Source of the DNA: Aurelia coerulea
Lineage: Eukaryota > Cnidaria > Scyphozoa > Semaeostomeae > Ulmaridae
Assembly (NCBI GenBank): GCA_039566865.1
Contig: CM076954.1
Coordinates: forward strand, 5,712,001-5,776,000
DNA length: 64,000 nucleotides
Reading direction: 5' to 3'
Below, in pieces: positions 23,801 to 36,150 of this stretch (position 1 is the stretch's first letter; each line of letters begins with the position of its first letter). Below the pieces are notes generated by a model. The model did no database searches. It was not told the DNA's origin and saw only the letters and a list, made by a program, of their open reading frames with translations. The position numbers and the translations under genes were made by a program.

Positions 23801-26800
23801 ATGAGACGAATTCTGCTTAACAGCTGAGGGGATGAGGTTTTTTTGCAATTTTCCCCGCTTTCATGCGCTTTGGAAATACAGGTAAATTCGTTGCTGCAAA
23901 TATTTCTTGGTTGCGAAATGCCTGAAAATGGGCCTAAAACACTTGATCAAACCACCGTAAGGAATCTCCTCACACAGAAGAATACGCAAGGGCATTTCAC
24001 ATCGCTCATGAGTTATAGGAAAACAACTTTTCAAACAAATAGAGAAGCTTTTCAATTCAATGGCAATAAATGTGCACACGATATCTCTTACCTGTGAAAA
24101 GTTTTACTTTCTTAATTGTTCTGTGCACGGAAATTCTTCATGATTTGATCAAATGCTCTAACCCTTTGCAGGCATTTCGCAAAAAAATTCATAAATTCGA
24201 ATTTACCTATATTTTTAGTGGTCATAAAAACACAAGACAAATTGCAAATATATTTCAATATCTCTGCTATCACGCAATATTCGACTCAATCCAATCAATC
24301 AAGTAGGGGAGACCGGGGACAATTGTAACACGGGGCAATTGTAGCACTGGCTCTCACGCCTAGCAGAAAAGTGCAATAAATCTGATTTTTGCACAGAACA
24401 TGCTCATTCTAACCCCGTGTTACGGGGCAATTGTAACACTTGACCGCTGGTTTTAAAACTTTCACAATGACACGAAATTTTGTTTTACATGAATGAAACT
24501 TAATTCTATCTCATTCCAACAGATGCAAGTATAATATTATCTGCCCCCAAGAACGCTATTGACCATTATTTAGACGTTACGGCTGATTTTCCAAAAAGTG
24601 TTACAATTGTCCCCGGTCTCCCCTACTCTTGGTGCTACGGGACCATGGTGCTACAAATTTTCAAATATGGGACCCTTTTCCTGGCTCATCCGGTATGTAA
24701 ACGCAAGCGTACAGGAAACAATGTTTGGTTACGACATGCATGAAAAACTTTCCGGCAGGCATTGATGTCGTGGTTTCATGAATAATCTAAATATATAGAT
24801 AAATAATTAACAATTTACCGCTTCGCAAGTTAATGAGACAGCACTGTAGGCAATGCAGACTTGAGACTTTATCGAGGATTTCTGTTATTGCCAAGAACAC
24901 TTCCTTTGGATTGCAAGTCTAAAGAGAATTGGCATACATCGTTTCAGAGCATAGACTTCAAATCTTTGAGCACGATACGACGTTAAATCTCTCTTTCGAT
25001 TGAATGGCTTGAAGGAACTTTGGGTACTTTACCGTATATCTACCTTTGACTTGCATTAATATCTTGTACCGGGTGTCCCAAAAAAAGCAACAGATTCAAA
25101 AATTTCTGACGGAAGCTGTTTCAAATTAATAATCAAATGATTATTTTCATCTAAATTTTCAATGATTAGATTAAATTTTGATATATTTTTCAGAATTTTT
25201 GATGACTTGATTGAAGAGTTAAAAATGAACAAACTTCAAATTTGCCGTCAGGACAAAACCAGACTGAAACTTTACATTGTTACATTAACAAGCACACAAC
25301 TTCATTAAGAAACTGCAAAAAGAGATATGTTACAGATTCATGAGTTATCCATTCTTGAGGGAGCTTTCTGTGTTCATTTATAATTGAAGGTATAAATCTA
25401 ATAATGGCCTAGTCATTTAGAAAAAGCAAGAACCATCATACCTTGGAAGCATGGCAGTGTTTTATCTTTATGAAAGGGTCTGTTCAATGTTCAATTAAAT
25501 CTTGTCTTTGTCAGCAATTCTTTATTTGACATTATGATTATCATTGTTTTCAGAATTATGGCATTTTTCTTTTTGTGAAAAGACTTTTGTCAACTTTAGT
25601 ATCATTACTACGATTAACATCATCTTGAGGGTAATTTAAAAAAATTCAAATTATTTTCATTTTCATCTTCATTTTCAGTTTTTCGAGCTAGGAGCGAGTT
25701 TCAAAAAATTTTCGTTTTCGAAAACACTGAAAACAATCAGAAAACGTCGATCAAATTTTCTAAAGACTCGACATGAATAGACAAAGAGAAAACGTTTTCG
25801 AGGTGATAAGGGGATTTAGAAATCGATTAATGTAAACTTCTGCATGAGCATTATTTCAAAAATTGGCCTGTTGCGAAATTATGTAGTAGTTGCAATAAAG
25901 TGCCGCCCCAAGCCGTCACAAAATCAAAAATTCAACAAGACTCCATGCTTGCTGGCCTCACGACGCTTCCCTGTCTGTCTTTTTAATCCCCTTGACACAG
26001 GAATGCAGCCTGCACCAAAGCATAAATTCAATGAAACTTCAAAAGGAAATACATTCATTTGTATCATTAAAAGTATTTTTACAGTCCTTCCAACTTAGAA
26101 CTAACACTCGTGGATGGATCATAACTGATCAATTTCTAAATCCCCAAATCATCACGACAACGTTCTTTCTTTGTCCATTCATGCTGAATTTTTAGAAAAT
26201 TTGATCTTCGCTTTCTTTGTTTTCAATGTTTTCGAAATCGAAAATGTTAAGAAACTCGCTTATAGCTATATAAATAGAGGACTAAAAATGCATAAAAAAC
26301 ACTGGCATCTAATTGAGAAACTTAGCTAAAGATAAGCTCATAAATCTTCAAAATCGGTCCAGTATACGATTTATCGTGACCTGTCAAAAGTGCATAGTTT
26401 ATTTTGGCACACACGGTATAATCATGGCCTAGTCCAATCACTTAAGATCTGTCTACTGGATTTGTTTTAACATTCATCAACTGGAAATGTCTTAATGTCT
26501 TAATGACAATTGGAATGTCGATTTTACGCTGAGTTGTCTTCTTTTCTGAAATGAATGATCCTTAAGAAGACATTCGTCGTGGTACTAATACTAATGTTCA
26601 TGATAAAGCTGCGCTTTCCAACCAATGTTTATGCAACGTCTGACAAAAATTGAAACTATGACAATTTCTATATAAACAGAGGATAAATGGTAGAAATGCC
26701 AAGGTCTATTATATATTGGTAAGCAGCCGTCTATTGATCCTCTGGTTACGATTTAGAAATTTGTTTGTGTCACAATCTCCAACGAGTTGAAATACACCGC

Positions 26801-29800
26801 ATGACCTAGAAAAAATTTGCAATTTTTGAAAATTCATAGCACAAAGAATACTATTACTTCATGAATTTGAATGAATCGAACCCGGCTTGATAGGTGAAGG
26901 ACAGTAGTACTTTGTAACATCTGTCTCGTTTTTATTAACATTGGAAATATTGGTAAATTCAACTTTACGAAAATGTCATGGCTGCGAAATGCCTGACAAG
27001 GGCATTAAACACTTGCTCAAATCATAAAGATATTTCTCGTATAGCACGATAAAAAGTGCAACTTTTCACAAGTGAGAGATATCATGTTTCAGGCCCTGTT
27101 TCGGCCATTTCGCAACCACGGAATTTTCGTTAAGTTCAATTTACCTATACTTTGAGTGCTAATAAAGACGAGAGAAACATAACAAAAATGCTTCGTTCTT
27201 TCAGCTTTTAACTAGAATTTAAATTATTCCAATCCGTCAAGTACTCTAGGTGCTATGAATTTCTGAAAGCGGCAACTTTTTTCAGGCTCACTCAGAAAAC
27301 GTAAACGTAAAACGTAAACGTAAACGTAAACGTAAACGTAAGAAGTAAGCGTGCAGAGTAAACGTAAAAATTCTGAAATTTATCAAGATATCAAGACATT
27401 CAATGCCATAACAACAGTCCAATAATAACAGAACAACTGGCTTCCAAAGGAATTGACCAAAACATGAGTGAGTGCAGTGGCTGAATTTGATTCATTTTTC
27501 AACGATAAAGATGGTAAAGATAAATAAGGTTTTTGTGGCCAAAGCATTGCTTTCTTATGTAAGGACCAAGAACATAAAAAATAGACATTGGTGCAAAACT
27601 AAGAAAACCATGAACGGCAAATCTCTAATTGTTTTTAAGAATTTCGAAGAAAACGATTTCAAAATGCTCATTTCAGAAAGTGAGCCATTGCATCTACAAT
27701 CAAGAAGCGTTTTCTTAGAATTAAGTCGAAGCATCATTGAGACTGTGCAGTGAAATTTAATAACTGGCTGCATGCTTTTTGTCGTACAATCTTTCATAAA
27801 ATTAATATATTTTCCAGACTCACACTGCAGATGGCATAATTTGAAGTAAGACTGAAAACAAACCTCGCAAAGCTTTTCCAATATATTTTCATAATATTCT
27901 TGACGTGGAACTTGATTGAGAAAAGGTATGACAAGACCAATAACCTCCCAGCCAACAAATTCAATGACATCCTGTCGATATATAAAAAGAAAATAAAAAG
28001 TTACAGCAATAAAAATGCACGCTGACACATTGGCAAATTTGATAAAGAGGTTCAGACCACAGTTTCATCAGTTATAAAGTTGTTATGGTTCAAAGTGTGA
28101 AAATAAATCGATAGACAGATTCTAGATTCACGACATACCGTAAGTCCTGGAATTACCTTCGAATAAGACCAACCCCCTCGAATAAGCCCCTTATCCAAAA
28201 ATGTTTTTTTTGCGAATTAGCCCCCGCCCTTAAATAAGCCTTCATGGGGGGTTAATCGATTGTCATTTTAATGACTACTTTTGATTCTCTTTTTTGACTG
28301 ACTTTCTTTTTTTGAAAGTACCTGGGCTTAGTTATTGCCTAGAACACAATATACCCCACTGTCTGCTGTTTCAAGCATACTGAGCAGCCTTAAGGAAACG
28401 AAAAACATAAGTCCTGGTTCCTGGTCATATTTTTGGCTGCTGCTAAATAAGCCCTCCCCCCTCAAGTAAGCCCCCTCCCTGAATAAACCCCCACCCCAAA
28501 ATATTGTTTGTGGGACATGTGTGACTGTTATCGCAACAACAACAATAACAACAACAACAAGATCTTTTCTGAAGCTGGGACTTATGGACTTTGATGTAAA
28601 GAATTGAGACGGCCAGGCTTAGCTCTATCTGTGCGCTCTGAAATGAGGTTATGGTGTAGTCATGGCAACCTTTAGCAGCTGGAAATTCTCATTGCTGTGG
28701 TGAAGCTCATATCTAAATAAAATGAACATTTCTTGGGTTACTACAGCCCGAACCCGACATCTAATGTTAGACAGGCCACAGTATCGTAATCATCGTTTTT
28801 CTGTTTTAATTGTTTGTAGCATTTATGTAAAAATTGAATGTAGCTTAGCGTCTTTTAAACAATGCCATGGGGTAGTCATAGTATTTTGCTCCTCATAGTA
28901 TCGTCTTTGTAGTATTGTAAAGTAGTTTGTAGGCAAAGTAGTCCGTAAAATGTTTTGTAAATTTTTAATGGAATAGAACATAACAAAATAAATAAAAGCT
29001 CATGGAAGCTATGAGGAACACCTGGTTGAAAGTGAAAGGTTTGCTGATTTTTGGATTGAGAAAATATTCATCTGGGTATTGGTTGCTTTTGTCCGTGGCT
29101 AACATCACTGAAAACTTTAATTTTAGGGCGCTTTATCATCTGAAGCTTGAGCCGGCAACTTAGGCCTGTTCGCTATTGCCTGGAGCACTTAGCTGATTGT
29201 GCAGTGTTGCTATAGTTTCCATATCCGCACATGAAATCGAGGGAAACGGTTTCGTCCTAATTTTCAATGAGAATGTCCATGAGTCATAGTTTGAGCGTCC
29301 ATCAGTTTATCAATTGGTTTATGATAATTTGCAAAGTTTTTAAAAACTTCGCAAAGGCTTTGCAAATTATCAATCAGAGGCCCAATTGATAATTTGCGAA
29401 GTTCTTTCTAAAAGTATCCTATTTGGCTCAATTTGCTTAAATTAGTTGTTTAATATGCATTTGACATTTTCAATGTGTATCGGATACATTGAAAAAACCT
29501 TCGAAAATTATCATCCGCGCAACTGTGCGGTGTTTTTTGCGTTTTACTTTACATAATACAGCTTGTTATTTTTGATGAATATCAATTAATTCAAATTAGA
29601 TAGAAGGAACAAAGCAGGTACAGATGAGCAGGAAAGTGTAAACAGGACAATAACCTGTCACCCATTTGTTACGGGCGACTCGGGCGACTCGGGCGACTCG
29701 GGCGACTAGATATCTGCAACCTTGATTAGGCCTCCACCTTTGAATAAGGCCCCCTCCACCTTTGAATAAGGCCTATTCTGTTCTATTCGGTTTAGTGTTT

Positions 29801-32800
29801 ACATAAACGATCTCTTTTTGATTATCAAACAAGCAACGTTGCATAATTATACCGCCGATAATACTTTGGCTTATTTTTCCAAGACCCTATCACATTTGAT
29901 TGGGGTGCTGGAAGAAGAAGCTGGAGTTGCTTTGACTTCGCTGAAACGGAATCAAGTGATTGCTAACCCAGAAAAATTCCATGCACTCCTTATTAGAAAG
30001 GATCAAAAAATGCCTGCGGAGAGAATATCAACATCCAAGGTAAAATTATCCAGTCGGAAGAAACAGTCAAATTGTTAGGTATTCAGCTAGATTATAAGCT
30101 AATTTTGAACAGCATATCTCTGAACTTTGTAGAAAAGCAGCATCACAACTTAATGTGCTAAAAGACTCAAACAATTCATTGGCTTTAATGAAAGGAAAAT
30201 TCTTGTGCAAAGTTTTGTATATTCCAATTTCAACTATTGCCCGCTAGTATGGTACTTCTCATCAGCTAAATCTTTGCAAAAAATTGAGAAGATTCAAGAA
30301 CGTGCTCTTAGATTCTTGTACAATGATCATCGATCCTCTTACAGTGAATTACTTTTGATGTCAGAAAGATGTACTATGCATGTTTCCCGTCTGAGAGTTA
30401 TCTGTATAGAAGTTTTCAAGACCTTGAAACATCTCAACCCATCTTTCGTGCGTGACATTTTCAAAATAAAATCTTCTAGATATTCATCTCGAAATCCGTA
30501 CGACTTACAACAATATACAGTGGCAGACTGGCCCACCGGCCCGTGGCCGGTGGGCCCCCCTCAAAATCTTGCAAAAAGGGCCCCCTTTTTCCTGGAAAAG
30601 GCCCCCTTTGGCAAAATTAAGGAAATTTTTGGTAGAGTTGAATGTTTGAATAATGGACATCTCACTTCACATTTGAATCCTTCAGTGTTATTGAACTTGC
30701 TCAAAGAAATGAATACAGTCGAAAGCGAAGATACGGATGGCGAAGAAGGAAGCACCGTTGCAGAAAAAGTAAAGGCCCCCTCCACTTCTGCCAAAAGATG
30801 GTTGTCGAGATTCCCTCACAGAAAATATTTGTTATAGGTAGTGTAGGGTAAAGAAATGACTGGGAGAGTCACTCTAAGCCAAAGTAGAGGCTGCAAGTTT
30901 CAAAAAATTTCCGGGACGCACTTTGTCAACTGCTCCACTTTGGGGGCACTCAAAAATTGGATTGTGAAAAACTGAAAGCTTTTGCCCGATAATTTTCATG
31001 AGAGTGTTCATTGATAGAAAACTGCAAAAATAATTGTGAGAATCTCATTGTTTCCAATTCTGCTCTGGTAAGATGGGATGGCGATAGGCATTCTACGCCA
31101 GGACAGATGTTTACTCAAAAAATTTCCCTGTGGATGCTTATTCATAAAACTACTGTTACAAATGATCAAAAATTCAATTTTTAGCATCGGCAAACCTGGG
31201 ATTGGGAGAAGCGTTCTAAGCCAAAGTAGAGGGCGTGTCCTCAGAAATTTTCCTGGGGACTTTGCCCCCAGACCCCTCATTTTGATACTCCGTCAGTTAA
31301 ATTGCCCTGACCACACTGCTGGGGGGGGGGGTGAGGAAAGGGTTCCTCGACAGTTTGAGTAATGAAACCATCATCGATTGTCTGGCCCACAATGCAAAAA
31401 AAGGCAAAATTACTTTTATAAAGTAGAGACAATGTAAAGATTTTAATCATGCCATAAGTAGATATATCGTGAAATATATGCCTCATTTTCAAAGAAAGTG
31501 AGTTGTTTAGCTTGGCTATTGGTAAGGAATCGAGGAATTGCGACGAATTTTGCCCCTGACCAGTGACCACACACTCATCATCGAGGCCACACCCACTTAG
31601 GGCCCCCTTAACTCGTTCATGGCCGGTGCAAAAATCAGAGCCAGTCCGCCACTGACAATATAGACCAAATCAAGCAGGCCCGTAGGAAGCGGGGGGGGGG
31701 GGTAGGGGGGCTCAAGCCCCCCCAATAATTTTTTAAAACAATGGTGCTACGTCACATGACGTAATTAGATGTATTGTTCTCCATTGTTTTAAGAACAATT
31801 GCCCCCCCAATCCGAAGCTTCTTCCTACGGCCCTGAATCAAGTCACCTTTGGTTCAAACAGTCTTCAATCACAGGACCTCAAATCTGGAATGCATTGCCA
31901 AATGAAACTAAATCTGCCGACAACTTAAATTCTTTTAAACGCATGATAAAACTATGGGACGGACCAAATTGTAAATGCATTGCTTGTCAACATCCACCTG
32001 AATTTTTTTTTGAAAATTTTCAGGATTATGAAAAATATTAGCATATGTATATGCCTGTGAATTCAATTTGTATCCAGTAAACCTTGTCCATATTATGTCC
32101 ATATATGCCTTGAATATTTAACTTACGTAACTTATCTTTAATTTCTTCATTTCTTAATCTATATATTTGTATGTTCGACTTAGATTAGTTGTATATATTG
32201 TAAATATGCATAGCTAGATAAAGATAATCAAATGAAAATAAGTTGACAAACAAACCCCCTAAGATCAACCCCCCACCTACCTCTGAGTTAATTTGAAAAA
32301 TAAGCCCCCTCCCATTCAATAAGCCCCAGTGGGGGTATTTGCATTTCAAAACGGTAGAATTTTACTTAAATTTCCACATTCTTTGCTTTGGTATCATGTT
32401 TATGGTTGTTTGTGGGCCACTCCATTCTGAAATTATGAGGGATTTTCGCGGGGAAAGCCTCTTAAAAAACCTTCAAAATGTGCCCAAAATCATGAACAAA
32501 TTTCCCTTACTTTTCTGCCTTACAATGGCCGTACAGCAATGACTTGTGGATGCTTTAGCATGTGCTATCCTCTAGGGAGGATGAATAAGTCCTGCCCCTG
32601 CTATCGATGACCTATTCAAGGGGATTCCATTCTCCCAAGAGGACATTTCATTTCATTTCATTTCATTTTTAATTATTTATACAGGGTAGAAGCATCAATA
32701 AATATATAAATACTGCTTTACAGCTTGCCCTGTCAACAAAAGAAAAAGAATATAAACCCTATTTACAGTGTTATTTCAAACCTAAAGTAATAAAAAAAAG

Positions 32801-35800
32801 GAAATGTAGAATCGACATATCTTTGCGTTCACGTGACAGCTTTCTTAAAAGCAGAAAAGCTATTTGTGGTTTTGGCTTCAGAACCCAATTTGTTCCAAAG
32901 TTTGGCTCCCCTGAATGAAAAGCTCTTTTGTCCTAGGGATGTTTTCAACAGCGGAAGGTTCAAATCCAGTTTGGAATTGCGTAATTCCCTGACGCCTTTA
33001 TCAGAGACCCTTGTAAACAGACCTTGCAGATAATCAGGCACTTCATTGTGCAGTGACTTGTGAACAATTTTCGTTGTTTCAAAATCTATCATTTGTTGTA
33101 TATTTAGCCAACCGAGTTGTTTGATAAGGGGTAGCGAGGAAGCGTCATAGGGGCTATTCGTGACTACCCTGGCTGCTCTATTCTGCAGCTTTTGCAATTT
33201 TTGAAGAGCCGTAATACCACAGTTACCCCAAACAGGCGAACAATATCTTACGTAAGGCTCTACGAGGCTCTTATACATCCTTTGAATGGTCTGTAATGGG
33301 AGGTATTTTTTTGAGTATTTCAGCATTCCTATTCCTCGAGAAATTTTTTTGGTAACGATGCTCATATGCTCATCCCACAGCAAGTGCTGATCAACCTGAA
33401 CACCCAAGTATTTCGCGTGTTTAACCATAGTGATTGGCTCCTCTCCTATTTTTAGGGCTGGTTCCGTGTTTTTAGACTGGCCGATCCTTTTGAGTCTATT
33501 TCGGCTACCAATAAGCATGCTCTGTGTTTGCTCTGTGCTCTGTGACAAAATACATGAATTTATGTGAGTGTCATCAAGTTTAGGAAGGAAATTTTGCTCA
33601 ATGTTTTCATTCGTTTTTGCAAGTTTTCGGAAGGGGCTTCTCCAGAAAATCACCAGTATATCGATGAGAAGAAATGGCTGATTGTGTCAGGGTAAATTGC
33701 TGAACCTAATTGAACATATTGGCAATAAAAAATGACAGATTTCAAGACCACTTTGGCCTTCCAAGCAGGGATTCTCTTTTCTGACTCACCAGGTACATTT
33801 CATCATCATCTACCTATTCCTTATCTGCTCAATGAGGGCAACCTACCAAAAACAGATGATAAACTAAAGACAAACAGCAGGATTCCTCAACAGGATGATC
33901 ATACTTGCTAATACCTTGAATTCATTGTTTGAGGTCAAATCCAGAACCTCTGCAGCACTTCCCTCATCAAAACATTCTTTGACTGCTACCAGAAATTCAC
34001 TACTGTCCAATGGATTTGCTTTCTGTGAAACAAAATTGAAGCAATATTGTTTTAGAAGTTTCATCACTAATCTCTCAGAACTAAAGCTGCTTGACTGAAA
34101 TAATCTTCCAACATACATTGAGCTGTTTTAATTGAAATACAATTTAAAATATTCTCCATTTGTTGTTTAAACTGTGCCATTTGTTGATTAGTATGACACA
34201 AGGAAGACTCACAAGGACTATATTTTCATGATGCATAAGAACACTCTACAGTAAGGCCTAAGATCTATAGACATGCAGGTGCTAAATCCTAATGACATTC
34301 CGTTCAATTTCAAACAGTCTCCTTCATTAATAATTTTCCGTTGTGAGCTGAAATTACATATTTTATCTACAAAATACCAGTCCTGATTATCTTGATAATA
34401 CAAATTACTGTTACATCAATCAATCAAAAATTTTGCAAATTGAACAATAAGTTTTCAGGAAAGGGGTTGCTTTCTCCTCAATTAGTCCACCCCCTGAGAG
34501 AGCTCTTCTTTACGAAATTCCTCCACTTGAAAAAATATATGTGACCCTATTGTAAAATTTGTCACTTATGTTTTGTCATCTTATATTCTGGTTTTTTTAA
34601 TGTTATAGAAAGACTTTGTAGTGGAACTTTTGGAACTTTGTAATGTAGTGGAACTTTAAAATCAAACTGAACCAAACTACTGAATTAAACTGAATTGAAT
34701 ATTCACAGATTCATCAGGACAGCTTCCACAAAATTCTCTTTAGCTCTTGCACACCAAAACTCTTTGGCATACCGTTGAGAAGGCCGCCCTGCCATAGTCA
34801 CTTTCAATTATTAGCTGTGCAGCTGCCTCACCTAAAATTGTAAAATCAAAGGGAATTGGGACCTACAGCCTCTCCAAAAAGCATGCAAAAGTAATTTGCT
34901 GATGTCTTCTCTTTGATATTTCTCTGTTTTTGCTGCTTTGCTATGCTCTGATGTTAGTTTTCATAGCACAATGAGGTTTGGCTATGGTGCCAGCTCCAAC
35001 AATTGAACCAAATTATACGAAATTTGAATAGAGTTGTATGAATACGAATATTGGAAAAACTCTGCAAACACATTGCAAACTCTCTAAGATTCTGTGGGGA
35101 TTCTGTGAAATTAAAAAAAAGATTCTGTGATATATAAGCAAAGACCAGAAATGTTTCGACCGCTGTGCAAAGTGCTTTTGCGTCTGCACAAGCCGCCAAA
35201 AACAGAAAGGTGGGAGAGGGGTGATTTTCTGGGGACTGCACGCAGTTGCGAAGGAATCTATTGTGATCCAGGCCTCTTGAGACGCGGCTTGAGTTTGAGA
35301 ACACGCCGAATGTGTCGAGAAGGGGATCAAATATGGCTGAAAAAATCATCGACCCTGGAAAGCTTCGATAAAGGTGGATTTTTTGCCTTTCTTATCCTTG
35401 GGCTGAAGGCGATATTTTGCAAGAAAAAATCAAGGAAGAGAAAAGGATTTTGTGAAAAAACTGGTCCCTGCCGCAAGATGAACGTTTGTGGACATTATCT
35501 GCAGGATGTGAGCATCATTTTGAAACAGGTCAGTATTCTTGCAAAATTGGCTAAGTGTTTCATTTTTTGCCATAAAGTTAGGGCTGCTTCCGATGACGAA
35601 AAAGATCTCATGTTTGTTTACATGTAAACAGGCAGCTTCTAGGAAGGTCTAAACAATGACTATGCCATGGAAATTTTTATCCCAGCTTCGTTAGGATGTA
35701 TAATTTCATGAATCGTATTCCGATCACCCATCCTGTCGTTGTTTGTCCACAAAAATATTTAATTTCTTGCAGCAGGTAATTTTCTGACGGGAGAGAAGGA

Positions 35801-36115
35801 CATTTTAGTAGCCTCAGAAAACAGAAATTTGCGCAAAATCTAGTCCCTGCCGCAAAACGAGACTATCATCACTGTGTTGGCGAGATGTTCAGCTTCAAAT
35901 TTCTCAAACCCGATCTTGTCGAAAAATTGGCTAACATTGTTAATTTTCGTGTTTTAGTTTGTAAACAGCATTTGAACAACCACGGCATCCATGCCTAGGC
36001 CATTCTATTGTCTTAGCATTCTTGCTGTTGTTGTCAGTGAATGACCTTTTGTTTTTCAGTCCTGCCTTTTTGATTACAAAGTACTTTGTAATCTAAGAGG
36101 GGGCTCCAGGTCAGT

Positions 36116-36150
<35 letters not shown>

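Larger units (their letters stand above)
29780..32225 (+). pseudogene. CR1-like retroelement broken by two nested MITEs
   Basis: Remnant RT frames: 29810-30078 (starting just after the 'YINDL' block, with 'ADNT' in place of the catalytic YADD), then 30205-30509 ('YSNFNYCPLVWYF', 'KIQERALRFLYND'), continuing after the insertions at 31843-32041 ('TGPQIWNALPNETKSAD', 'CKCIACQHPPEF'). The order matches the intact relative at 41384-42307. Frameshifts make it non-functional. A 3' UTR follows to about 32225. Confidence 0.8.

Noticed and set aside
27472..27753. 93-codon plus-strand ORF
   Set aside because: It lies in intronic sequence just downstream of the GLMN exon at 27864-27971 and shows no domain.
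29650..29707. CRISPR-like repeats
   Set aside because: Repeats are 10 bp, directly adjacent and without spacers; the genome is animal.
30518..30837. Extension of the RT frame into a 210-codon ORF
   Set aside because: Codons after 30517 belong to the inserted hAT-type MITE; the frame runs on by chance.
35127..35627. 166-codon plus-strand ORF
   Set aside because: No family resemblance; part of it recurs at 35790-35980, so repeat DNA is more likely than a gene.
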